Source: Climacteris rufus
Taxonomy: Eukaryota > Chordata > Aves > Passeriformes > Climacteridae
NCBI GenBank assembly: GCA_013398175.1
Contig: VZRZ01001260.1
Coordinates: 963,047-1,027,046 of the forward strand
Direction: 5' to 3'
Length of the DNA stretch: 64,000 nt
Positions 24,931 to 36,050 of this stretch are shown here, in pieces (position 1 is the first letter of the stretch; each line of letters starts with the position of its first letter). The notes beneath the pieces were generated by a model, which saw nothing but the letters and a program-made list of their open reading frames with translations, did no database searches and was not told where the DNA came from. Both the position numbers and the translations under genes were made by a program.

Positions 24931-25430
24931 CTCCCCACAGCAGCAGCTCCTGAGTGTGAAACACACTGAAATAAATACAGCAAGATAGCCTGAAGCACAA
25001 AGGAAGTGTCAGACAGGTACCACCTATGCACCAGAGTTATCCTTGAAGGCCTGGGCAAGCATCTGGTATTATCAATCCTAGCCAAAACATGGTGATATTT
25101 CTTTGGGCAAACACAGAAAACCCAAAATAAAGCACAACCTCTTGACAGGTCATATTAAGTGCTCTGAATTCAGGTAATCTAGTTCATGGTGCTGCAAAGG
25201 AGCATTTTTTCATAACTAAATGCATGAAATTCAATGGTGGAAATACTGCAATTGGGATTAGGTGGGTGCACATTATGCTTATAGAGAAAAAAATAATCCA
25301 GCTATACTCTTTCTCTTGCCCTGGAAAGGATCAGCACCTCCTAAAAAAAAAAAAAAAACCAAAAAAACCAACAACAACAACAAAACAAAACCTAAATGTC
25401 AGTTCTTTGCTAAGAAATGGATTGCCAAGC
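24930..25430. other. Unique sequence ending in an A-rich tract
   Basis: No gene or recognised element. An A-rich tract with CAA units closes it at 25343-25390. Confidence 0.6.
25343..25390. repeat. Poly-A followed by (CAA)n
   Basis: A run of A is broken by CC and followed by ACAACAACAACAA. It is a simple, unstable tract. Confidence 0.9.
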
Positions 25431-26120
25431 AGATTGGCACAGCTCCGAGCCCCTGCACCAGGCTGGATCAGTCAGTATTGGCAGTAGGGACTGCCTGCCC
25501 CAGATGGCTGCTGGCAGCACTGCACCAAGCTGGGGCCCAGATGTCAGCTGAGCAATGAGCAAATCAAAATCATATCACTGCTTAATTTCTCCAAACAATT
25601 ATGCTTTTAAAAACTCAACCCAAAGGAGTGTCAAACCAAGAACCCCTGAACTCCAGTAGGGTTGGGAAGGAAACCCAGTGAGCAGGGGCAGTTTCAAGCA
25701 GCCTCCTCCTTCTCCTGCTGCATGGAGCTCGTTCCCCTCAGCACAGCCCCTTCTCTGGAGTGGCACACAGGGCTGTTTGTGGGGAAAAGCCTGGCAGATG
25801 CAAGAGCCAAGTGCCAAGAGTCTGGATGGCTTTTCCTCAGCACTGCCAGCAGTGGCATCTGGCTGCATGGCTGGCTCCTCGCTTGGCATTCAGGGGGGAC
25901 CCTGGCTCGGGCTGGCCAGAGCTCTGCTGAGGCTCTGGTGGGTCAGCCTGGCCCCAAACAGCCACCAAAAATCCTCTCCCACTCACCCCTTCATTCCCAA
26001 GGGGAAAGGGGACAAAGGCAGGATATTCTCCAAACACACTCCCTGTTTCCTTTCTGTGCTCAGCCCTCTCTCAGCAGGCATGTGCTGAGGTGGGACACTT
26101 TAGCATCAACTTTTCCTAAT
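25430..26120. other. GC-richer island, overlapping ORFs
   Basis: Composition is visibly higher in G and C than the flanks. Plus-strand frames of 153 and 136 codons overlap each other in different frames, and minus-strand frames of 96 and 66 codons overlap them. Two overlapping plus frames cannot both be explained by one gene, and neither has a recognisable domain. CpG is scarce, so it is not a CpG-island promoter. Confidence 0.45.
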
Positions 26121-27438
26121 TAAATTCACTCTGGCTTCAGGTTGGACAGGAATGCAAAGATTGTTGCGTGTCAGGATGGAGACACCCTGCCAGCAGCCAG
26201 GGCAGAGATAGGCACAGGGCTGTGTCACGTTTACCTCAGCCTACACATCTTGCACAGCTTGGTGTTTGCATGACTAACTACGAGCCTTATGTACATTTAC
26301 ACATTCATTTATGCTGCCAGATTTTTGTATATTCACATGGTGCTACATGTTTTCTGAAAACTCTAGTTCCTGACTGTAAGGTATTTGGGATCTCATTGTG
26401 GAATCCAAAGAGACTCATTAACATTCCAGAACTAGACACCTTATAGGAAACAGCACATAATTGTAAAAAAAAAAAAAGGCATGAAATCTGCATTTTTTTT
26501 CTTCCCTTCACCAAAATATTTATCATAATGTAAAGTCTGAACTGCTCTTCTTTGTGACATGGTAGTCATTCCAACACACAGACAGCAAAACTGGCTATTC
26601 CCATTGATTCCCCTGACTGTGAAACGTGTGTTCTAAAAGCAAATTTTGACTTCTGCCTTTGGAAGAAATGTATCCATAGGAAATAAATATAGTTCTTAAC
26701 ACACACACCTCTGTATTCCATTTTTTTTCTTCAAATTTTTAAGTATTACAGTTTTTCACAGGACTGATAGCTGAGTAACCTCAGAAGTGTCTCTCAGAAC
26801 TGCCTACAGTGCTGGGGACCTCCAAGAGCAAATGTAGGGATGATGTTTGAATGCAGCAAGCACAGAAGGGCTCGCACTGCAGCGCACGTAGATCCCTGTG
26901 TGGGAATGATTATCCTCAACTTTTCAGCTCTTTGATGCATTGTGTGAAAGATACCCACAAATCTTAACCAAAAGTTTCCTACATGAAAAGCACAGCCAAG
27001 CAGAGGAGCCTGGTCTTCTGGCTGTGGAGTTTTGCCTGAATATATCCCCATGTGAATGCCCTGCTTTGAATGATGTAACATGAAAGGATTGTCTGCATTG
27101 TGCAGAAATTCTCTGTTTCCCATTACTCATACTTGTAAATGTATCTGTTCTACAGCTCCCTAAGAAATGAACAAGCCTTAGCATCAGAAATATTCCTAAC
27201 ACATTTTTAGGCAAAACAGAACCAGCTAGCTGTTCCACGATATTAAGTAATTCTTTCATGCTTAGCAAAGCCTCACAGTCTTAAGATAACATTTAAATGC
27301 CTTTATGCAATTTCTGAGATTCCCTACACAGGTGCAATGAGGTCTTTTCCCACTCTGGCAAGAGCTTTTCCATGGAAGTCTGATAAACTGCCCTGCTGAC
27401 AGCTACACAGCAGTGACACAGGCAGGCAAGCGCCTCAG

Positions 27439-27502
27439 ATGTTGGAACAGAGTTGGAAGAAAGTTCCAACATTTTTAATCCAAGAAAATTCCAGCATTTT
27501 TA
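27439..27502. repeat. 10-bp inverted repeat plus imperfect direct repeat
   Basis: ATGTTGGAAC at 27439-27448 is mirrored by GTTCCAACAT at 27463-27472 across 14 nt. The right arm begins a second pattern, TTCCAACATTTTTA followed about 23 bp later by TTCCAGCATTTTTA. The small stem-loop has no recognised function. Confidence 0.8.
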
Positions 27503-28169
27503 GCACCTGAGACTCTTGCTTAGCAAACATCCCCACCCCAGCTGTGGTATGGAAAAACTATAATCTCTACATATTTTACAAAATATAAAAGATGGACAAA
27601 TAAAAGAAAATATAAGATTTTAAAAGAAATGCAAGAATAAAGGAATTTTACCAAGGTGTAACTTAGTTCTTAGACTCAGGTTTGATCTCTGAGCAGTATC
27701 ACTGCTGCCTTCAGAGGACTTTGATCTGTTTGGGATGACTGTGGGACTCCTACACTAAACTCAGCTTGGGTGAAGAAATACTACTATGCATCAGATTTTG
27801 CCAAACCTAGTAAAAAACAAAAGCCCAGAGCAGGGTCCTGGTGTGTAAGTTCACATCTACAATAGAAGCTTTTGCTACCTGAGGATGTCAAACAGAAGGG
27901 GGTGATTTTTACATGACATTTACTCTAAAAGTACCACACACAATTTTAAGGAAGCTACAATAGTCACAAAAACTGCCTTGTCTTAGACCTGATCTACTTC
28001 AAATCCAGCTTTTAGAGAGGATTATAAGAAAGGAGTTATAGTGGCAAGTCTTTAAATTACTATAGACTGAGCAATTATTCCTAAATGGCTCTTCTGGGTC
28101 TCTCTGCTGAAAGCAGCTTCAGCTCTCTGGGATCCCACAGACCTCCCACCTCCTTTCTGCCTCCCCAAG

Positions 28170-28327
28170 CTGGCAGGAATTGGTACAAAGGAAAGATGAT
28201 GACAAAGATCTTCCCCAGCAATGAGGTGGGGGATTACACATTGCAAGTGCAAGGCAGCAATCTGGAAAAATCTAACCACGAGGCAGCAATTTCTACACTT
28301 GCTGAAAGATTTCAACACCGAGCTCAC
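28170..28327 (+). other. Candidate exon with consensus donor
   Basis: A pyrimidine-rich stretch (CTCCTTTCTGCCTCCCCAAG) ends at 28169. A near-perfect donor, CAC|GTAAGTAAGG, begins at 28328. The 158 nt between them are open in the frame GRNWYKGKMMTKIFPSNE... through ...LAERFQHRAH and end in phase 0. GDYTLQVQ superficially recalls an immunoglobulin strand, but the spacing to the Trp is too short for that fold. I do not recognise a protein. It could be a lncRNA exon or chance. Confidence 0.2.
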
Positions 28328-30075
28328 GTAAGTAAGGGAAGACAAATCTTTGACTTGCTCTCCTTTGCAGTGGATCTGTACTGAAATCTCTAGATGTGAT
28401 GGCAGACCCTCTTTGATAAATACTGGATTGCACTTGCACCCTGCAGTACCTCACATGCACAAGGTTGCGTTCCCTTTTTATCCGTAGGAAGGTGTGATGT
28501 TAGAACCCTTATAATGCTGTACAATGTTTATCTCATCAATGTTCATTCCCCTCAGCAACTGGGCAAAAGCTCCCCAGTTTCTCAATCAGTAAAGCAGCAC
28601 CTGCTCTTTCCTGCCTGTGAGATTGCTATTTTGGAGCATTCCTGATTTCTCTTGCCTGCAATAACTCATCATCCTGTTGTCTCTTGGTGTTCAGACTTAG
28701 AGTTATTTGTAAGGAATCCTGGAAAATGGCCCAACCTGCTTGTGATAACTCAGGACAGAAAGCACAGTTAAAGGATGATACCTGTATTTCTGCTCTACTC
28801 CTTCTCACATCAATCAAAAGCAAAGTCACCTTCACTCCTGTGATGTGTGAGAAGGGATAAGGTGCTTTTTAAACAATCTTCCTAGACTTCATCAACCTAA
28901 CAAGGAGAAAGGGAATCCCAAGCTCTGCAGGGCTGCCTCAGGGGGTACCTCACCAATTATCACCCACATCTCCAGCATCTTTCTCCTCTGCAGACGCTTG
29001 GACACCACAGGGCTGACTGGAACAGTGAATACCTGGTGAAATGAGGCAGTGCTGGACTTGCACTCATCCCCATGAGCAGCACAGCCTGGGAGTGGTTCCT
29101 AGGGAGTCTCTCCCAACACACATCAAGTTTGCAGATGGATCATTCATTCTCCACACATGACTCACTGCAAGACCTGGCCTGAGCATCTGCCACCTCTGCC
29201 AGTAGATTGAAGATGACAGAGGCAGGCTGTAACACACCAAGGGACTGAACAGGGAAAATCCTGAACATATGGGCTCTAGGAGAGGCCAGGGTGTTCTGCC
29301 CTTACACCAGAAAAGCTGCACATCTCACAGCACAGTCTCATGTGTTTATAAAGCTGTAGCATATCATGGCAACATGACTCAAATAAGCCTTGGTGACCTC
29401 CAAGACTCATTGTCATCACATGTAACGTAGTATAAAGGACCAAAAAGAAGAAAAACGCCTTGAGAAGCCAAGAACACAGTTGTTCTGACTATCAAAGATG
29501 ATATGCAGCTTCTCTTGATAATGTAATGAGAAGGACATACTTTTGTAGGACCAAAGAGTCACAGGGCCTTTAATACATTTAGGTCCAAACGTTATCAAAC
29601 CCCAAGAAGCCCAAGTACTGGAATAAACCAAAAGACATGCCATTTGTCCCCTGCTGCCCTTGTTCATTTGCACACTATCTCCTAAGTTTCTCTGCTCAAT
29701 TTCCTCTTCTATGTACTTCTCTAAAATTTTTGCTCCTAGCTACTTTCCAGTGGCAGTGGTTTAAGGTGAAACACTGCACACAGCAGGGGCTGGCAAGGGT
29801 TGGGAGCTTGGTTTGCTCTGTTTTCCATGGCAGTTGTGTTTTTATTTTAACTGGAAGCAGTACGATGGTTATAACCGGAACATCCACAGTAAAAGGGGGT
29901 CACACTAAACATGCCAGACCTGTCTGGGCAGGTCTAATTTAAACACCAGCCTTTTAAGAACGGGACTGTCTTTGAATGCGATTTCTTTGTACTTCTGAAG
30001 ACAGCACACACCCTTTTCCTGCTGCTTGATTAAACAGCACTTGCCCAATGAATAGATCTTGATCAGGAATAGAAA

Positions 30076-30669
30076 ATGCATGGAGCTGTCCTGGGGAAAA
30101 CGTGCTATATCCTTTCCCAGACTCACCTGTGGGAAGACATGTACATCTGTATTGAACACAAGGCCTTTCAAATCAGTCCTCCTGCATCTGGACAACTCTG
30201 TCAACTGTCTGTGCCTTTAAAGTGTTTCCTTTATGCATTTGAACATAATAAAGCATTAATGGCAGTGGAAGTGTCTCACAGGAAAACTGTACTTTTAGAT
30301 TTGGCTTTCCCTCTGGAGGCAAGAACAAACCAAAACAAGAACCGTTTCATGACTGCAGCCCAAGATCCATCATCACAATCACAGCAGAAGGCCTGGAGTG
30401 CACATTTCACTGCTCTTGCAGAAGGGGATCCTCCCTTGCTAAAAATAACCCTGAGTTTGCTGCATGAGGAGTCATCTTCACCCTGTTCCGCTCACCCAGA
30501 ACCGCACACGCCGAGGACAGCGAGGCAGCAAAGCGCCAAGGAGCAGCTGGTTTTCATATGCAAGGTGAACATTAAGAGTTCACACTACTGTGCTTTGCTT
30601 TTTTCGTGCTTTTTGGCTTCTACAAATGCACTAAATTCATGTGCAGAAAGCATAAACACCATGGTGTAA
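30076..30669 (+). other. 197-codon ORF of unknown significance
   Basis: It starts at an ATG with A at -3 and stays open for 197 codons in sequence that is not especially GC-rich, unlike the other long ORFs here. There is no signal peptide, membrane segment or motif I recognise. The middle is Gln/Asn/Ser-rich and the end is Pro/Arg-rich over a CpG-retaining patch. An internal donor-like GCAAG|GTGAAC occurs near 30566. Probably fortuitous, but it is the least compositionally explained long frame in the window. Confidence 0.15.
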
Positions 30670-30872
30670 ATAAATTCTCGTTCGATTTTTAGAACAACAA
30701 AGGGTAACAGAAAAATTCACTCCATCAGAGCAAGACAATGTGCTGCCTAGAACACACAGCTGGATTAAGTGTGCTCTCTGCTCCAGTTTTCCTGAGTTAT
30801 CTTGGGGAAATCATCTATCTCCCATAGAAATGAGCATGAGCTGTCAGGTGTTGCAGCTCCCACTAATTTCAA

Positions 30873-30975
30873 GACTTTGCTGCTTCAACACATTTCAAAA
30901 TTTCACACCTCAGCCCCAATGCTGTAAAATGGAAAGAGCAGCATTTCTTGACCTCACAGTAATACCAGGAGCATA
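30873..30975 (+). repeat. MIR SINE fragment
   Basis: The string CACACCTCAGCCCCAATGCTGTAAAATGG (30904-30932) followed by AAAGAGCAGCATTTCTTGACCTCACAG matches the MIR sequence cctcagtttcctcatctgtaaaatgg and the following ataatagtacctacctcatag. The left part (GACTTTGCTGCTTCAACAC) corresponds weakly to ccttgggcaagtcac. Confidence 0.65.
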
Positions 30976-31999
30976 AACATGTCCTAGGTTTTAAACCACC
31001 GGGGTGTTACACGGACAGCAGCGAGGTCAGGCTGGCCCCCATCTCCAGGGCTGACTCATTTCTAGGAGAAGGTGCTTGCATTCATTTGGAAGGACAACAA
31101 GGCATGACTCAAGGGATCAAAGCAATTTATCACTAGTGAAATCAGCACCTAATGTTAAATTCTGAACTCCTTTCTGCCAGTTCATCTACATATTAGAGCT
31201 TTACCTGGCTAGTATTAGCTGAAACTAGACCCACTTGACAGGCAGATGGTTAATTATGTGATTATGAAATTTCTGCAGTGGCTCTGGTAAACATTGTACA
31301 AAATGGAAATTATTTTTGCAACAATTTTTTTTTACTTTTTAGTGCATTTCTCTTTTCTATTTTTTGAAGGCCTAAAGAGAGAATTTTGAGAAGCATTCCA
31401 CCATTCTCTCTCCATGCAGACACTCAGCTCTCAAGGGGGTAGAGGACAGAAAGCTTGACCATGGTATTAGAGGAAGGATTTGAACTACTCCTCAAAAATT
31501 TATCTCCTACTATATAAGCATCTGTCTGCCTCTTTGGACGGCAAATAGGGATCATTCTGCAAGAAAAAAATTCTTTACAGCACTTCATCCAGCTTAGCCC
31601 TTGCCTCCTGGTGCTTAGACAAACAGTTTTTGGTTTATGTAAATAGTTGGTGGATCAAATTTCCCTGGCTGCCACACCCAGCCAGCCTGAATCACCCAGG
31701 GAAACAAAGAGAGTCACCTTTTATGCATTGCTTTTTTACCAAAGTACACAAGAGTTGCTACGTTACCCTTTCCCCACCAGCAAACAGATTTTTCATTCTG
31801 AAAGAACTTTTCTGTGGATCAGCCCTCTCAATAATGCTTGTTAAAGTTTGATCTGGTTAAGAGGAGGAGCACTGGGTGTGAAACAAAGCAAAATAAATGC
31901 TTTTTTATAAAAGTGAGCTTTTACTTCTGATGTTCCATGTGGTTGCTGCTCTAAAGGAGCCAAGCTCCTACCAACAAGTGCTCTGGGGGCACCTGCTCT

Positions 32000-32500
32000 T
32001 CCTGCAGCCACCTCAGTGCAGGACAGGAGGACTGAGGCAGCTACAAAAGTCACCAAGAAAACCTGGCTGAACCCCAGGACTTCACCCACATGCACATGCC
32101 AGCTGTGGTTAGTTGGGGCTGCTTCTCTGGAAAGATCCATCCAAGGCAAGGCCAGCTGGCTCCAGCGCAGTTACACCTCTCCAGTGAAAAATTCTGGATC
32201 AAGAAGCAGCCCTGTGGCCCCTCTGCACCCATGCTTGGCTCTCCTGCACTGCAAAGCCTCCCAACAGAGTTATTGGGACAGCACAGCCCACCACACCCCA
32301 CGTTTGGCCACGACTCAGCCCTATCTGCTTTTCCCTCCTCCAGAAGTCCCATCCTTTTCCCTGTTTTAACCTGGAAGGAACCTCTCCTGATGCTGATGGT
32401 CACCACTGCAGCTGTGGTGGTGCAAAGCTTAGGAGGAGCTGCAGATCTGCTGATGCTTTTCAAAACTTCAGAAAGCATTTCTAAAGCAAACCTGTTTTAA
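32000..32500. other. GC-richer island, overlapping ORFs
   Basis: Frames of 136 and 117 codons on plus and 142 and 102 on minus overlap throughout, which indicates stop-poor composition rather than coding constraint. No domain is recognisable and CpGs are few. Confidence 0.45.
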
Positions 32501-33039
32501 AGCCCAAAGATGAAACAAGGAGAAGACAGGAATTTAGGATGTTTCAGCATTGTAAAAGCCTCAGTTCTAGTTTTAATGATCACAAATTAGCCTCTGTGCA
32601 CTCAGACTGCCACACTTTAGCTACTAGCAGGCAATCCCAGACTGAGACTGTTCCCAGAGACCACCACTCTCCACCCCAGTTCATCTGGACCCCTGCCCAC
32701 ATCCCAGCCAGACCCTTAATCCCAACTCCAGCCCAACCTCTGCTCCACAGCTGCTGCAGGAATTCAAAAGGACCCTGCAAACAAAGCACCAAGATCTGAA
32801 CTCTCTATGGAAACCTGAATGTAATCCCTGCTACGTCAGCAACTCACCTAAACTTTCCAACTATTACACACAAAGTACTTGAAAAGCCAAACCCAACTGC
32901 TGGGTTCATTGATGAAACAGAGGGAAATTGGAGTCGATGGAGTTATTCCTACTTATTGGCCCTTAGAAACACAAAATGCTTTGTAAGGGTTTGATTGATT
33001 GATTGCTGGAGAACAATTCCATTGTTGAGCCAGCTCACT

Positions 33040-33430
33040 TCGTAGCAGAGTGCATAGACTGAAATCTTTTCTGTTTGTTTAAACTCTTTATAGAAATTCT
33101 TACATAGTTGTGGTTAAACAGTTGTAAATACATATGCATTTCCAACTGTGGAATTATCTCTGTTCCATTGCTCTTCTAATGTTTTGACCTGGATGCACAA
33201 TTTCTGATTTTTTTTATGTGAAGTATAATTATATTAATTTGTCTCAAGCCCTCTCTGAATTTTTTTGCTTCATTAATTTTGTTGCCGTATGACTCAGACT
33301 GATTTTGACCCTGTCATGGTGCTCATTAGCAACGTGCAGTATAAATTGTGATGTGTGGACCATAAATCACTGCAATGTGTATTTTATTCTTTGTTGAAGG
33401 TGCAAGCCCCAGCTTTTTCTACACGATTTC
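33040..33430. promoter_or_regulatory. Candidate conserved non-coding element with homeodomain and AP-1 motifs
   Basis: This long AT-rich but complex block has no ORF above 60 codons. It contains CATATGCAT (about 33131-33139), TAATTA at 33226-33231, an ATTAAT word near 33272, TGACTCA (exact AP-1) at 33290-33296, and GCTCATTAGC. The density of distinct transcription-factor words over about 250 bp and the absence of repeats make it the strongest enhancer candidate in the window. Function is inferred. Confidence 0.35.
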
Positions 33431-33507
33431 TAGCACAGCTCTTAGCACTATTATACTCGGAAATATTGTGATAACCAGAGAACAAAGCTCTTAAATCTCA
33501 ACAAATT

Positions 33508-33556
33508 TAAAAAAAAATAAAATGAAAAAGAGGGGGGAAAAAAAAGAAAAGAAAAC
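33508..33556. repeat. Purine-rich A/G tract
   Basis: Almost 50 bp of A and G with a G6 block inside. It is a low-complexity homopurine stretch. Confidence 0.85.
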
Positions 33557-33599
33557 ATCTCCGGGTGTATTTTAACTACAAAGCCATTGGTGATCCATG

Positions 33600-33770
33600 C
33601 TTAAGTAATCAGAGGAAATGGTGAGGAGAGGGAAGGGTTCACCTGGGCAACAGTGCAAGGAGAAGGTGGCACCAGGTGGGCAGGGGCCTGGGCAAGTGCC
33701 CACGGCTGCTGGGCAGCTCAGGACAGAGGCTGCTGCTGTGGTGCTCCCTGTGGGAGTTGGCACAGGCTGT
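33600..33770. other. GC-rich patch with a CTCF-like word
   Basis: A short G-rich patch follows the purine tract. CACCAGGTGGGC at about 33670-33681 matches most, but not all, of the CTCF core (CCASYAGRKGGCR). A consensus-like donor (AAAAAT|GTAAGTAAA) lies downstream near 33833 without a convincing acceptor. Confidence 0.2.
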
Positions 33771-34398
33771 AAATTAAGTGATGTGATACATAAATCCTCA
33801 GCAAAACTCATTGCACACACCCAGCTGAAAAATGTAAGTAAACAATAATTCCTGTCCTTTTTATATCTATTGCTTCAAGCTCAAGCATGCTTTAATCCTT
33901 CATTTTATTTGATATCATTTACCTTATCCAACACATATAAAAGGATATGTTCTCCTTCTTAGACTGCCTTCAACTTTCTATGAAACTGGCTTTAAGGAGT
34001 AGGCCAATATTTGTATAGCCAATAATACCTAAGAGAGGCTCCCCTGTCTAGATAGGCAGAGGAAAACTCCCATTTTAGGCCTTCAGCACAGAAAAAACCC
34101 CTGGTATTCTTAGAGAGACCTAGTCTGGCTTCAGCCACGTATTTGATATTCCTTGCATGTGTCCCTCATGTCAGAAAACTAAGGACTGAGTGCCAAAAGT
34201 CATTCACTTTTCAGATGTGACATGTCTAGAAACGCCCCCATCTTTGAATAGAAACAATCAGGAGCATTTCCCTCTTGCACAGCTTTCAAACAATTGGAAG
34301 AAATACAGGGTTATAAAGTCCCCTGTGCTTCAAACAAGAATAGAGGGACTGACAAGGAACAGCAAAGTGATGGAAAATAGGAAAAGCAGTTAAACAAG

Positions 34399-34525
34399 CG
34401 AGCCTGGAGAACTGGGTTCTGTGCCTGACTCCACCTCAGGTGCTTTGTTTGGCAAGTCACTTATCTTCTGTTTCCCTAATGTTTTTATGGAATCTCACAG
34501 CTAAAAATTATGATTATAATAGAAG
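34399..34525 (+). repeat. MIR SINE
   Basis: The block order fits MIR closely: GAGCCTGGAGAACTGGGTTCTGTGCCTGACTCCACC, then TTTGGCAAGTCACTTATCTTCTGTTTCCCTAATG, then AAAATTATGATTATAATAG. The consensus has ctgggttcaaatcccggctctgcc, ttgggcaagtcacttaacctctctgtgcctcagtttcctcat and ataataatag. The GGCAAGTCACTTA core is exact. This is the best preserved MIR in the window. Confidence 0.85.
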
Positions 34526-34959
34526 TGAGAGACCAGCACTGAGGGCAGTGAAAGCACCTTTGAGTTGCAGAAGAAAGCAAGCAGGGAATGGAACGATGGG
34601 ATGGACATTTAATGAGAGAACATCAGCTCCTGCTCTCAGTGTCTGACCCTGCTCCTTTATCACCACGTCATCGGCAGCAGCCTGGATTGCTTTGCCTCTA
34701 AGGGCCTTATTTTATCTTCTCACCTGCACAGGTAGGATTTCTGCTCTCCTGAGCTTGCATAACCGTGCCTCATCACAGCCAGCGTGTGACACACTGCTGA
34801 ACTGGCACCTCTGCCTCGCCAGCCCCTTCTCACCCTCTTATCTCGACATGGCCCTCATTTGCTGCTTTTGCTTCCTGCAGGCTCAGTTGGGAGAGTGGAC
34901 TGCATGTGTTTTAAATTAATATCCCTCCAGTTATTCCCTGAGTATTGTTATCCTAGGGA

Positions 34960-35180
34960 ACGCTGTGCTGCACTGCAAGGCTCACCTCTGATTGCGATCT
35001 TTGTTAGCAATAGTGTTATATATATTCAAATAAAACTTACATGTAGAGCTGCAAGATGCACAGCAGCTGTTTTAAGTACTTTAAGACCTTTAATAAATTC
35101 ATACTTCATAAATATTTTCATGCCTCGGAATGAATCCATAATATCTGGTTTCTTTCATCACAGCAGTATTCAAGTTGCTG
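34960..35180. promoter_or_regulatory. Candidate conserved non-coding element
   Basis: AT-rich complex sequence with TTAATAAATTCAT, ATAAATATTTTCATG and GAATGAATCC words and a MEF2/homeodomain-like texture. A 165-codon ORF crosses it but has no recognisable features. The call rests on appearance only. Confidence 0.2.
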
Positions 35181-35954
35181 AAATAGTCTCAGTTGCTGAC
35201 TTTTTTCTCTCCTGTCTTATTAAACCACAAATACTTGTATACACCCAAAAAACCCAATTGCCTGTGGAATTGAAGAAGACCTTAGACTTTCACCAGCCTA
35301 CTTTTAGCTGGTCTAAAATCTCAGTGCAAGTGCCATTACAAAGGGTTCCATTCTAATAAAAGAAGTTATCACTGAATTAATGTTGCACACACAGCTGGAA
35401 AGCTGTGCTGCCTCCTGAGCAGATGCACTGCAAAAATAAGTTTTGTGGTTAAATTCTCCTGCAAAGGATCCACTACTGTGCCTGGCTGAGTTCCAGGAGG
35501 TGTTACTCTGACTTCTCAACATCCATTTGACCAATTCTCCTAATCCCATGATGAGGCAGAATGTCTCTTACCTCTTTTCAGTGTTTCGTGTGGAAGTATT
35601 GAAAGGCCATTGGGGAAAAAAAAAAAGTACTAATTCATGTTAAAATAACATTTTTTAGGGAAAACCCAAGTGGTGCAGTACCTTCAAGATCAGAGGACTG
35701 GACACAATGAAGTACCAGGCTTGACAACTCATGGAAAGCAGGAAAGTGTCTTTTTTATGCCTAAAGCTGAAATACTTGACACTGCCTTTAATTGATCTAA
35801 ACCCAGTGGAGGTGTCCCAGGGAACACAGTTCTGGCTATAGAAAGTATATGAGGAAGAAAACAAGAGACAAATACCTTTCTCAAGACAAGACATGAACAA
35901 TTATAAATTAAGTTTTAACACATGACTGAAAAGACTCACACTGTCAGAAGTGGT

Positions 35955-36050
35955 ACCACAACCCTGCATTTCTGTACTATTAACTATGCTAATAACTATT
36001 ATTTTTTACAAGTGGGAACAGAGATTTCTAGAGCCCTGGTGTGCAGGCAG
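35955..36050 (-). repeat. MIR SINE fragment (reverse orientation)
   Basis: Read on the plus strand, CACAACCCTGCATTTCTGTACTATTA, then AATAACTATTATTTTTTACAAGTGGGAACAGAG matches the reverse complement of MIR (cacaaccctatgaggtaggtactattattatccccattttacagatgaggaaactgag). Confidence 0.6.

Larger units (their letters stand above)
26120..32000. other. Unique non-coding DNA
   Basis: No recognised gene. Contained items are an A12 run (26465-26476), an inverted and direct repeat (27439-27502), an exon-like segment (28170-28327), a 197-codon ORF (30076-30669) and a MIR fragment (30873-30975). A CpG-retaining patch sits at about 30485-30535. Confidence 0.55.

Noticed and set aside
33669..33682. CTCF-like word CACCAGGTGGGC
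   Set aside because: At least two core positions disagree with the consensus, so it is listed only as a weak note on the GC-rich patch.
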